From Bradyrhizobium sp. ISRA430 (lineage in GTDB: Bacteria > Pseudomonadota > Alphaproteobacteria > Rhizobiales > Xanthobacteraceae): 64,000 nucleotides of DNA. The stretch lies in NCBI RefSeq assembly GCF_029909975.1, contig NZ_CP094516.1, positions 5,766,001-5,830,000 on the forward strand. The letters run 5' to 3'. A model generated the notes under the pieces. That model had not been told where the DNA came from, did no database searches, and was given only the letters and a program-made list of their open reading frames with translations. Position 1 is the first letter of the stretch. Each line of letters starts with the position of its first letter. The translations under genes and the position numbers were made by a program. Positions 36,210-45,100 of the stretch are shown one piece after another.

Positions 36210-37229
36210 GTGGCGATCAATTCCACCATGGATCAAGTGAGCCGCCCCACAAGGATGGCTCTCGCCCAGCGCCAGAGTTCGATGCGGCGGGCATGGATCC
36301 TTGGAATGGCAGCGGCGGCATGGCTCGGAGTCGCCATGCTCACGGGCGTCTGGTCCGACCAGCCGGGAACGGATTGGAGTTACACGGGTGACCTTGCCGC
36401 TGCATTTGGTGCGCTCGGCGCTGTGCTCGCATTCGCCACCCTTGCCGGCCCTTGGCTTGGCTGCTTGCCGCGCATGCAGCGCCTCGCACCGTGGATGCTT
36501 GCTCTCGCACTGCTTCTCTGTGCTTGGGAGACGGTTACGGCGAAGCTTGGCCTCCTTCCGATGCCATTCTTCCCGCCACCTCAAGCTCTGTTGGAAGTCA
36601 TAGTTGATGATCGCGTCCGCCTCGTCGAAGGTGTTCTCGCCTCGTTGCGCCTGTTGGCAGGGGGCTATTTTCTTGGCGCCGTGCTCGGTTTCGTCGTCGG
36701 CGTGGCCATTGGCTGGTCGAGCGCCGTCGGCTATTGGATCCACCCGGTCTTGCGGCTCGTCGGCCCGCTGCCTGCGACGGCCTGGCTACCGCTTGCGTTC
36801 TTTGTCTTCCCATCAAGCCACAGTGCGAGCACGTTTCTGATTGCGCTGGCGACTGGATTTCCGGTTACCGTCCTAACCTGGTCGGGGGTCGCAGGCGTGA
36901 GCAAGGCCCATTACGATACCGCACGCACGCTCGGCGCAAACCAAAGCTTCCTCATTCTCAAGGTGACCATTCCGGCGGCGATGCCACACGTATTCGTCGG
37001 CCTGTTCATGGGCCTCGGAAACTCATTCGCCGTCCTCGTTATTGCTGAGATGCTGGGCGTCAAGGCAGGTCTTGGTTGGTACCTTCAATGGGCGCAGGGG
37101 TGGGCTGCTTATGCCAACATGTACGCCGCACTGCTGATCATGGCGCTCATCTTCTCCAGCTTGATCACCCTGCTTTTCCGCCTGCGTGATCGGCTTCTGG
37201 CATGGCAGAAGGGGTTGGTGCGATGGTAG
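36210..37229 (+). CDS. ABC transporter permease (SsuC/TauC-like)
   Basis: The 339-residue inner-membrane permease has two N-terminal hydrophobic segments (about residues 28-45 and 62-85), not usual for SsuC-like permeases. The core follows: 'LRLLAGGYFLGAVLGFVVGV' and the EAA-type loop 'SGVAGVSKAHYDTARTLGAN' near 230-250, which contacts the ATPase. Helices near 265-330 complete the domain. The GTG at 36210 was taken as start; an ATG 18 bases later is possible. It overlaps the ATPase gene by 7 bases. Confidence 0.87.
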   Translation: MAINSTMDQVSRPTRMALAQRQSSMRRAWILGMAAAAWLGVAMLTGVWSDQPGTDWSYTGDLAAAFGALGAVLAFATLAGPWLGCLPRMQRLAPWMLALALLLCAWETVTAKLGLLPMPFFPPPQALLEVIVDDRVRLVEGVLASLRLLAGGYFLGAVLGFVVGVAIGWSSAVGYWIHPVLRLVGPLPATAWLPLAFFVFPSSHSASTFLIALATGFPVTVLTWSGVAGVSKAHYDTARTLGANQSFLILKVTIPAAMPHVFVGLFMGLGNSFAVLVIAEMLGVKAGLGWYLQWAQGWAAYANMYAALLIMALIFSSLITLLFRLRDRLLAWQKGLVRW

Positions 37230-38035
37230 CCCACATGGCAGAGTCGGAACCTGCGCTTCAGGCCGGTATCCCATCGCAGCGGGGAGCCGCGCTCTCGATT
37301 CACGAGGTAAGCCATTGTTTCGAGTTGGAGGGACGTCCGCTGCCGGTACTCGAAAGTATCAGCTTGCGTCTCGAGCCTGGAGAGTTCGTCGCAATCCTGG
37401 GTCCGAGTGGCTGCGGCAAGTCGACTTTGTTGCGACTGGTTGCAGGGCTCGACTTCCCCACGATCGGCACACTATCCATGGACGGCCAGGCGATTGACGG
37501 GCCTGATGCATCCCGCATCATCGTTTTTCAGGACCCAACGCTCTATCCATGGCGCACAGTTTGGAGCAACGTTGCCCTTGGGCTGGAAGCGCGCGGGCTG
37601 CTTCGAAGCCATCGCGAACGCGTCGATGACGCGTTGCGACTGGTCGGCCTTGCTTGTTTTCCCACGGCTTATCCACGCCAGCTTTCCGGCGGAATGGCGC
37701 AGCGCGCGGCTCTGGCGCGGGCACTGGTCAACGACCCAAAGCTTCTCATTCTCGATGAGCCGCTGGGCCAACTCGATTCCTTGACGCGCATCACCATGCA
37801 GGAAGAGCTCGTGCGACTCTGGCAGCGGGCGGGCTTCACTGCGCTTCTGGTCACCCACGACGTGGAAGAGGCCATATTCCTTGCTACTCGGGTCATCGTG
37901 CTGAGTGACCGTCCCGCACGTATCAGGGCCGAAGTCGTGAATGCGCGGCCTTATCCGCGTCATCGCGGCGATCCGCATCTGGCAGAGCTTCGGCGTGAAA
38001 TCATCGGCCATCTGGGGCTTGCCGAGACCTGGTGA
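37223..38035 (+). CDS. ABC transporter ATPase (SsuB/TauB-like)
   Basis: The 270-residue nucleotide-binding subunit has Walker A 'LGPSGCGKSTLLRLVAG' (about residues 59-75), Q-loop 'VFQDPTLYPWRTV', signature 'QLSGGMAQRAALARAL', Walker B 'LLILDEPLGQLD' and the switch His in 'LLVTHDVEEAI'. An ATG at 37202 is in frame, but the ATG at 37223 has AAGGGG at good spacing and overlaps the permease stop (ATGGTAG), giving coupling. It energises the permease upstream. Its closest type is the alkanesulfonate/taurine/nitrate group. Confidence 0.93.
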   Translation: MVAHMAESEPALQAGIPSQRGAALSIHEVSHCFELEGRPLPVLESISLRLEPGEFVAILGPSGCGKSTLLRLVAGLDFPTIGTLSMDGQAIDGPDASRIIVFQDPTLYPWRTVWSNVALGLEARGLLRSHRERVDDALRLVGLACFPTAYPRQLSGGMAQRAALARALVNDPKLLILDEPLGQLDSLTRITMQEELVRLWQRAGFTALLVTHDVEEAIFLATRVIVLSDRPARIRAEVVNARPYPRHRGDPHLAELRREIIGHLGLAETW

Positions 38036-38054
38036 GGGCTAAGGGAGCGTCGCT

Positions 38055-38867
38055 TTGACCGATCTACTCACGCGCATTGAAGATCAGCCGCCCGAGGTGC
38101 TGGATGTCATCGCCAGATCGATGAGCATCCGCGCAGCCGAGCCGGCCATGCAATCGATATGCGCACGCTATATGAGGGCAATCGGTGTCCCGGACGCCCA
38201 CGTGCTCGAGGTCGGCTGCGGCAACGGTGCTGTCACGCAGCTCATCATGCAACACCTGCGCCCAACACGGCTCTTGGGTATCGATCCATCCTCGTTATTC
38301 ATCAAGATGGCGAACGAAACATTCAACGGTGAGCCACGCGCGTCGTTCGAGCGCGGCGATGCCGCATCTACCGGGCAGCCGGACGCCAGTTTCGATATTG
38401 TCATTGCACATACCGTCTATTCCCATTTACTCGACCCCAAAGGTGCATTAGCCGAAGCCTGGCGGGTACTTAAGCCGGGTGGTCAGCTCGTTGTTTTTGA
38501 CGGCGACTTCGCGACGCTTGGCGTCGCACTGTTCGATGGCGACCCGTTGCAATCGGCAGTGGCCGCGGTGCTGCGCAATATGGTACACGCACCTTACATT
38601 ATGCGGCGGCTCCCTGTTCTCGCGGCCGCGGCGGGTTTCTGCGTGCAATCGCTGGATCCCCACGGTTACGTGCAGACGACGCACCCCGACTACCTGCTCA
38701 CTTTGCTCTCGCGTGGAACCAGCGCGGCCGGCCGGGCTGGCGAGATTGGGCAAGCACTGGTGGATGGCTACGACCGGGAAGCGCAGCGGCGCGTTGCCAC
38801 CGGCACCTTTTACGGATCCATGCTCTTCCTAAGCCTCACCGCGCGCAAGATTGACGATGCGCCATGA
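38055..38867 (+). CDS. Class I SAM-dependent methyltransferase (island)
   Basis: The 270-residue enzyme has motif I 'VLEVGCGNGAVTQL' (about residues 49-62), an acidic motif II ('LLGIDPSSLFIKMA'), motif III 'DASFDIVIAHTVYSHLLDP' and 'EAWRVLKPGGQLVVFDGD', of the Methyltransf_11/UbiE type. It starts at TTG (38055) with AAGGGAG upstream and follows the ATPase gene by 19 bases, so it is probably in the ABC operon. This suggests that the imported compound, or something made from it, is methylated. The substrate is unknown. Downstream, 38868-39084 holds no recognisable gene. Confidence 0.87.
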   Translation: MTDLLTRIEDQPPEVLDVIARSMSIRAAEPAMQSICARYMRAIGVPDAHVLEVGCGNGAVTQLIMQHLRPTRLLGIDPSSLFIKMANETFNGEPRASFERGDAASTGQPDASFDIVIAHTVYSHLLDPKGALAEAWRVLKPGGQLVVFDGDFATLGVALFDGDPLQSAVAAVLRNMVHAPYIMRRLPVLAAAAGFCVQSLDPHGYVQTTHPDYLLTLLSRGTSAAGRAGEIGQALVDGYDREAQRRVATGTFYGSMLFLSLTARKIDDAP

Positions 38868-39084
38868 CCGCTTGTGGCGGCACTTAGCCGACATCTCGAA
38901 GCCCCCGCCGTTGCGACGGCAATTGCCTTTCGCTAGTCGCTTGATGGCACTGTTGTCGACCACGGGCCATTTGGTAGGACAGGTTTTTGTCGAAGGCGAA
39001 TCCCATTTTCCGGCGGTAGCTCAAACGGTGGGTTCGGGTCGAAGAAGGTCGAAAATACTTGATCTTTCAATGAGGATTGACTGA

Positions 39085-39099
39085 CACTCTCTCCGCCAG
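39085..39099. repeat. Island attachment site, right copy (attR-like)
   Basis: CACTCTCTCCGCCAG repeats the tRNA-Ser 3' end in direct orientation, 5,376 bp from the left copy. A GGTGGGTTCG at about 39028-39037 also resembles part of the tRNA T arm, but the rest of the tRNA is not present. Confidence 0.72.
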
Positions 39100-39154
39100 G
39101 GGCGCGATTTCGTGCGTCAAACAACGGGAAATTGGTTTCTCTCGTCCTCGGCGT

Positions 39155-39346
39155 TCACGATTGCAATTGATGAACACGGTCATCCGGCCCAACCAGTGTT
39201 GCTCGGGACTGGATCTGAAGACCTTCAACTTCGCGCTCAAGCTTTGCGACACGATCTTCCAGCCTGAAATTGTAGTCGCCGCGCGGATCGTCCATGCTGA
39301 GGGCCTCGGCCCATTCATTCATGCTCTGCCAAAAGCGCTTGAACAT
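39155..39346 (-). CDS. Small conserved-looking protein with C-terminal coiled coil
   Basis: This 63-residue protein begins 'MFKRFWQSMNEWAEALSMDD' and continues through PRGDY into a heptad-like helix 'LEDRVAKLEREVEGLQ'. AGGAGTG lies eight bases before the ATG, a strong translation signal. I associate the 'WAEALxMDDPRGDY' pattern with short rhizobial hypothetical proteins, but cannot name a function. It lies just outside the island's right end and 31 bases downstream of the hydrolase stop. Confidence 0.55.
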   Translation of the reverse strand: MFKRFWQSMNEWAEALSMDDPRGDYNFRLEDRVAKLEREVEGLQIQSRATLVGPDDRVHQLQS

Positions 39347-39377
39347 CGTTGCGCACTCCTGCGTTTGATCATTGCGG

Positions 39378-40229
39378 TCATTCTGTCGTCAGTATCACGC
39401 GAGCCAGTTCCGACGGATTCTCGACGGCTGAAAAGTGACCGGTATTTTTCAGCGTCACGATTTGCGCGCCAGGGATCTGCGACCGTGTGCGTTCGCGCTC
39501 ACTGGGCCGAGACCAATCGCTGTCGCCATAAATGAGCGTCACGGGGGCCGCGATCTGCCGATAGTAGTCGCGGGCTTTGCTCCAGGATCGCCAACCTGCC
39601 AGCACCTTGCGGGCGGCCCGCTTGTATCCCGAACGGTGGGCGACTTCGTCGAACTCGGCGAGCAGATCGGCCGGCAGTTTGCGGGGGTCGTGATATCCGC
39701 CGCCCATGATCTTGCCGAGGATGATCTTGTTTTCGAGCGACGCATTTACCGCGCCGAGAAGCGGGATCTGCAAACTTCCGATGATGAAATTCGCGAGCCA
39801 GTTGCCGCGCCTGATGCCGTCGCCGTAGCGGGTCTCGTAATCGTAGGGGTTGATCGCGTAGACCCGCTTCACCCGCTGCGGAAGCGATGCCGCCACCGTG
39901 AGCGCCAATGCGCCGCCGATCGACTCGCCGACAATTGTCACCGCCGAGAGATCCAGTTCCTCGATGAAGCGAATGACGGCCCGTCTGAAATAGGGTTCGT
40001 CGAAGCTCGCGCTCGGATCGATCGGTGAGTGTCCGTGGCCCGGCAGGTCAATGGCGTACACCGTGTGCGATCCGGCGAGGAGCGGCGCGAGACTGCGGAA
40101 ATATTCGAGCTGCGTCCGGATGGTATGGATCAGCAGCAGCGGAGGCCCGCTGCCGATCTTTTGAAACCGGACACTCAGCGTGTCCGATATCTTGAGCAGA
40201 TTTGGTTTGTCGCCAGTCACGCTGAGCAT
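39378..40229 (-). CDS. Alpha/beta-hydrolase
   Basis: The 283-residue hydrolase shows the oxyanion region 'GPPLLLIHTIRTQ', the nucleophile elbow 'IVGESIGGALAL' (Ser near residue 115), the acid 'LIYGDSDWSRPSERER' and the catalytic His 'NTGHFSAVENP'. The triad is complete. The ATG at 40229 has GGAGAGA before it, while a longer frame overlaps the TetR gene. It follows the TetR gene by 28 bases in a probable two-gene operon. An ester, epoxide or C-C bond substrate cannot be decided from sequence. Confidence 0.85.
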   Translation of the reverse strand: MLSVTGDKPNLLKISDTLSVRFQKIGSGPPLLLIHTIRTQLEYFRSLAPLLAGSHTVYAIDLPGHGHSPIDPSASFDEPYFRRAVIRFIEELDLSAVTIVGESIGGALALTVAASLPQRVKRVYAINPYDYETRYGDGIRRGNWLANFIIGSLQIPLLGAVNASLENKIILGKIMGGGYHDPRKLPADLLAEFDEVAHRSGYKRAARKVLAGWRSWSKARDYYRQIAAPVTLIYGDSDWSRPSERERTRSQIPGAQIVTLKNTGHFSAVENPSELARVILTTE

Positions 40230-40257
40230 TCGATCTCTCCGTGCTTTGAGGGCGCTT

Positions 40258-40836
40258 TCAAGCGGGAGCGGCGTTGCGAACCTGTTCGGCCGCCGCATCC
40301 AGGATCGCCTGAGCCAGAGCGGGATCGTTGACGACGCGCGATAGCGTCACCGCGCCGACCATCGTCGAAAGAATGGCCATGGCCTTGCTGCTGGACGCCT
40401 CGCCGCCGGCGGGATCGAGGAAGCGGCCGAGCACGTCGAGATGCGCCTTGATTCCCCCCTCGAATGCCGCTTTCACATCCGGGCCCTGTCTCGCGGCATC
40501 CGCGCCGAGCGCCACGATCGGGCAGCCGTCCATCTTTTCTTCGCGATGGTCGCCACTGAGGTAGAACCCGATCACCGCGCCAAGCGGATCATCAGGCTTC
40601 TGCTCGGCCGCGTCCGACCACCGGCGGGAAGCACTCTCCAAGGCACGCTTGGACGCCTCTACCGCCAAATCCTCTTTTGACTCGAACTGCTTGTAGAAGG
40701 CGCCCTGGGTTAGCCCGGCGCCCTCCATCAGATCCTTGAGGCCGATGCCATCAAAGCCGCGCTCCCTGAAGAGGCGACTTGCCACATTGATCACGGTTTG
40801 CCGGTTCTCCGCGGCTTGAATGCGACTCACGCGCAT
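40258..40836 (-). CDS. TetR family regulator, divergent from the RND pump operon
   Basis: The 192-residue regulator has an N-terminal HTH (about residues 10-57, 'GIGLKDLMEGAGLTQGAFYK'; AcrR/YxaF type) and a C-terminal ligand/dimer domain with 'GDHREEKMDGCPIVALGADA', which contains the Cys-Pro typical of LfrR/YxaF-like proteins. It probably represses both its own operon and the divergent adaptor-RND genes through the dyad at 40983-41033. Confidence 0.9.
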   Translation of the reverse strand: MRVSRIQAAENRQTVINVASRLFRERGFDGIGLKDLMEGAGLTQGAFYKQFESKEDLAVEASKRALESASRRWSDAAEQKPDDPLGAVIGFYLSGDHREEKMDGCPIVALGADAARQGPDVKAAFEGGIKAHLDVLGRFLDPAGGEASSSKAMAILSTMVGAVTLSRVVNDPALAQAILDAAAEQVRNAAPA

Positions 40837-40982
40837 CGTGGACCTCCATTTTGGATTTCGGTTGAAATCTATATCTCAAATAGAGTGCGAACGCAATCTA
40901 TCAAGCGGCGCAGGACTGAATCTGGCGCCCCTCGGCCAAAGGGCCGGCTTTATGGAGATCACATTCCCGTCAGCACTCCAAT

Positions 40983-41033
40983 TTAGATTGTGATCGACCT
41001 CTACATTAGCTATAGAGGTCGAACGAAATCTAA
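40983..41033. promoter_or_regulatory. Large dyad operator between the TetR and adaptor genes
   Basis: Outer arms TTAGATT / AATCTAA (7 bp) and inner arms CGACCTCTA / TAGAGGTCG (9 bp) share one centre at 41008, giving a 51-bp interrupted palindrome. Part of it recurs near 40881-40900 (AGAGTGCGAACGCAATCTA against AGAGGTCGAACGAAATCTA), 131 bp upstream. Both copies lie in the divergent promoter region, so they are likely TetR sites. Confidence 0.65.
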
Positions 41034-41051
41034 GTGGTCTGGGAGATGGCA

Positions 41052-42178
41052 ATGAGAAAGAGCAGACTTTTGGTCGTGGCAGGCGTCCTGATCGCGGCGT
41101 CGGGAGCCGCTGTCTTCGCCACTCTTGCTATTCCCGCCCAAGAAGCTTCCGCCGCACGCGATCCGAGGCAGGAACCGCCGATGGTCAGCCTGGTGACGGC
41201 CGCGCGGGTGAGCGGATCCGAACGCGGTTTCACGGGCACCATAGGCGCGAGGGTGGAAAGCAACCTTGGCTTTCGCGTCGCCGGTAAGATCGTCGAACGA
41301 CTTGTGAATGTCGGTGAGCAGGTCAAAGCCGGGCAGCCGCTGATGCGGATCGACGAAACCGATCTGCGTCTTGCGCTTACGGCGAAGCGCAACGCCGTCG
41401 CCGCAGCGCGCGCAACCGTCGTTCAGACGGATGCGGATGAGCGGCGATACGCCAACCTCGTCAATGATGGATGGACCTCCCGGCAGCGCTACGAGCAGGC
41501 GAAGGCCGCATCGGATACAGCCAAAGCGCAGCTCGCCGCCGCCGAAGCCGAAGCGGGGGTCGCCGAGAACCAGGCAACTTACTCCGTCCTGGTGGCGGAT
41601 GCGGACGGCACCGTCATGCAAACGCTTGGCGAGCCCGGACAAGTCGTCTCCGCCGGCCAGATGGTCGTTCGGCTTGCGCAGTCCGGCCCTCGCGAAGCCG
41701 TGGTTGCGCTTCCCGAAACGATGCGACCGGCGATCGGCTCGCTCGCCGAGGCCAGCCTGTATGCGAGGCCAGCCTGTATGGAAGCGATGGACGCCGCTTT
41801 ACGGCGCATCTTCGCCAGTTGTCGGATTCCGCCGATGCCCAGACCCGCACCTACGAGGCCCGCTATGTGCTCGACGGCGAGGCTGCCGCGGCACCGCTCG
41901 GCGCAACGGTCACGATTCGGCTTGCAAGCCAGGAGACGCAACCGGAAGTCCAGGTGCCGCTGGGAGCCGTGCTCGATGACGGCAGAAAGACCGGCGTTTG
42001 GGTTTTCGACAGCGCCACCTCGACCGTGCACTTCCGGCCGATCAAGCTGGTGCGCGTGACCAGCGAAACCGCCGTGATCTCCGGGCTGAGCTCGGGTGAT
42101 TCCGTTGCTTCGCTCGGCGCTCATCTCCTGCAGGAAGGCGCACGCGTCAGGACCGCCTCTCAAGATAGGAGCAACTGA
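41052..42178 (+). pseudogene. RND periplasmic adaptor, frameshifted by a 17-bp tandem duplication
   Basis: The N-terminal part (residues 1 to about 237) is a normal HlyD-type adaptor: signal or anchor segment, lipoyl half ('TGTIGARVESNLGFRVAGKI'), coiled-coil hairpin ('AARATVVQTDADERRYANLV') and second lipoyl half. At 41764 the frame is broken and read-through gives an unrelated tail ending at 42059. The missing C-terminal half ('TRTYEARYVLDGEAAAAPLG', 'VQVPLGAVLDDGRKTGVWVF') is intact in another frame up to the TGA at 42178. Removing one of two adjacent 17-bp copies restores a single ORF of about 369 residues. The cause is a real mutation or an assembly error. Confidence 0.88.
41747..41780 (+). 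repeat. Exact 17-bp tandem duplication inside the adaptor gene
   Basis: CGAGGCCAGCCTGTATG occurs twice head to tail (41747-41763 and 41764-41780). Seventeen bases are not a multiple of three, so the second copy shifts the frame. Confidence 0.97.
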
Positions 42179-45100
42179 TGAGCTTCAATCTTTCCGCGAT
42201 CGCCGTTCGCGAACGGGCCGTCACGCTATTCTTCATCCTCCTGCTGGCGGCTGCAGGCGCCTACGCTTTCTTCATGCTCGGACGCGCCGAGGACCCCTCC
42301 TTCACCATCAAGACCCTGACGGTCACGACGGTATGGCCGGGCGCGACGGCGCGCGAGATGCAGGACCAGGTCGCCGAACCGTTGGAGAAGCGGCTTCAGG
42401 AACTGACCTGGTACGACCGGGTGGAGACGACCACACGGCCAGGCTATGCGTACATGACGGTTACGCTGAAGGACAGCACACCGCCATCGAGCGTGCAGGA
42501 GGAGTTCTACCAGGCCCGCAAGAAGCTCGGCGATGAAGCCCGCAAGTTGCCGTCCGGCGTGCTTGGACCCTTCGTCAACGACGAATATTCGGACGTGAGC
42601 TTCGCCCTTTACGCCCTCAAGGCGAAGGGCATGCCGTTGCGTGAGCTCGCCAGGAAGGCCGAGGTGATCCGCCAAGATCTCCTGCATGTGCCCGGCGTCA
42701 AGAAGATCAACATCCTCGGCGAACGTCCCGAGCAGATCTTCGTCGATTTTTCCTATACCAAACTGGCAACCCTCGGCGTATCGGCACAGGATATTATTGC
42801 CGCTTTGCAGCGGCAGAATACGGTCACACCCGCCGGTTCGATCGACACCAGGGGCCCGCAGGTCTTCATCCGGATCGACGGCGCTTATGACAGTGTCCAA
42901 ACCATCGCTGACACGCCGATCGTTGCTGCCGGCCGGATGCTGAAGCTCTCCGACATCGCCGATGTCCGCCGTGGTTACGAGGATCCTCCCACCTACCTCA
43001 TCCGACACCAGGGTGAGCCCGCCATCCTGCTCGGGGTCGTTATGCAGGAGGGCTGGAATGGTCTCGCACTCGGCAAGGCGCTGGAAGAGAAGTCCGCAGC
43101 TATCGCACAGACGCTGCCACTCGGCATGACGCTCGACAAGGTGACCGATCAGGCCGTCAATATCACCTCGGCAGTTGACGAATTCATGCTGAAGTTTGCG
43201 ATGGCGCTCGGCGTGGTGTTGCTGGTGAGCCTACTCAGCCTCGGCTGGCGCGTCGGTATCGTCGTGGCCGCAGCGGTTCCTCTGACGCTTGCCGTCGTGT
43301 TCCTGATCATGCTGGAAACCGGCCGGTTCTTCGACCGCATCACGCTCGGCGCCCTCATCCTGGCGCTTGGTCTTCTCGTCGATGACGCCATCATCGCCAT
43401 CGAGGTGATGGTGGTGAAAATGGAAGAGGGCATGGACCGCATGCTGGCGGCGGCCTATGCGTGGAGCCACACTGCGGCGCCGATGCTGTCCGGAACACTC
43501 GTGACGATCGCCGGCTTCCTGCCGGTGGGGTTCGCGCGCTCGACGGCCGGCGAATACGCCGGCAACATCTTCTGGGTCGTAGGGTTCGCCCTCATCGTCT
43601 CCTGGATCGTCGCGGTGGTCTTCACGCCGTACCTCGGCGTCAGGATGCTGCCCGCGATCAAGGCAGTCCAAGGCGGTCACCACGCGATCTACGACACACC
43701 CAACTATCGGCGCTTGCGCGGGCTCATCACTTTCGCGGTGCGCCACAAGTTCGTGACCTGCGCCATCGTCGCCGTCGCTTTCGCGCTTTCCGGTGTCGGC
43801 ATGGGTGCCGTCAAACAGCAGTTCTTCCCGACCTCCGATCGTCCCGAAGTGCTGGTCGAGGTTCGCCTGCCGGAAGGCACCAGCATTGAGACGACGACAG
43901 CCACAGTCGAGAAGCTCGAACGCTGGCTGCACGACCAGCCCGAGGCCAAGATCGTCACCAGCTATATCGGTCAGGGCGCTCCCCGTTTCTTCTTCGCGAT
44001 GGCGCCGGAGCTGCCCGATCCGGCCTTCGCCAAGATCGTCGTGCTGACACCGGACGCGGAAGCGCGCGAGGCTTTGAAGCACCGGCTCCGACAGGCGGTG
44101 TCGGAGGGGCTTGCACCTGAGGCCAATGTGCGAGTTACTCAGCTTGTGTTCGGACCCTATACGCCGTTCCCGGTCGAGTTTCGGGTCATGGGGCCTGATC
44201 CCGCGCAATTGTACGCCATCTCTGAAAAAGCCCTCGACGTTATGCGTGGCGTGCACGATGTGCGCCAAGCGAATCGCGATTGGGGCAATCGTACGCCTGT
44301 GCTCCGCTTTATCCCGGATCAGGATCGACTGAACCTCATCGGCCTCTCGCCTGCGGAAATGAGCCAGCAGCTCCAGCTTCTCCTCACCGGCATCGCCGTC
44401 ACGCAGGTCCGCGAGGACATCCGCAACGTTCCGATCATGATGCGCAGTGGAGGCGGCGAGCGGTTGGACCCGACGCGTCTGGCGGACTTCTCGCTCATCA
44501 GCCGGACCGGCCGACAGATTCCGCTCGACCAGATCGGCCATTCGGAAATCCGTCTGGAAGAGCCGATCCTGAAACGCCGCGATCGCACGCCGGTCATCAC
44601 GATTCGCTCGGACATCAACGAGGCGACCCAGCCTCCAGAGGTCTCCAAGCAGATCAAGACGGCCCTCCAGCCGCTGATCGCATCTCTACCGGCGGGCTAT
44701 CGCATCGAGATGGGTGGCTCGATCGAGGAGGCCACCAAGGCCAATGACGCCTTGGCGACTGTCTTTCCCGCGATGATCGCCGCCACCCTGATCGTCATCA
44801 TGCTTCAGGTGCGATCCTTCTCGATGATGGCCCTCGTCGTGCTGACCGCACCGCTTGGTCTCGTCGGCGTCGTGCCGGTGCTGCTCGCCTTCAACCAGCC
44901 CTTCGGTTTCAACGCCATTCTGGGTCTGATCGGACTGGCCGGCATCCTGATGCGCAATACGCTGATCCTGACCGAACAGATCAAGGAAAACCTCGCTGCC
45001 GGACTTGACGACTATCACGCCGTGATCGAGGCCACGGTGCAACGCACGCGGCCCGTGATCCTGACCGCACTTGCCGCCGTGCTGGCCTTCATTCCCCTCA

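Larger units (their letters stand above)
33724..39099. mobile_element. Putative 5.4-kb genomic island in tRNA-Ser(GGA)
   Basis: The segment begins at the tRNA-Ser 3' end and ends at an exact 15-bp direct repeat of that end. It carries a LysR regulator, an NMT1/SsuA-type ABC transporter (binding protein, permease, ATPase) and a SAM methyltransferase. By eye its DNA is less GC-rich than its surroundings. No integrase, relaxase or transposase is visible, so it may be a non-autonomous or decayed element moved by an integrase encoded elsewhere. Confidence 0.65.

Noticed and set aside
38851..39084. A 77-codon frame at the right end of the island
   Set aside because: It overlaps the methyltransferase end, has no ribosome-binding site and no recognisable sequence features.
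33724..39099. Integrase or transposase gene inside the tRNA-Ser segment
   Set aside because: All sizeable frames there were assigned to a regulator, ABC transporter genes and a methyltransferase; no R-H-R-Y or DDE-type pattern was seen.
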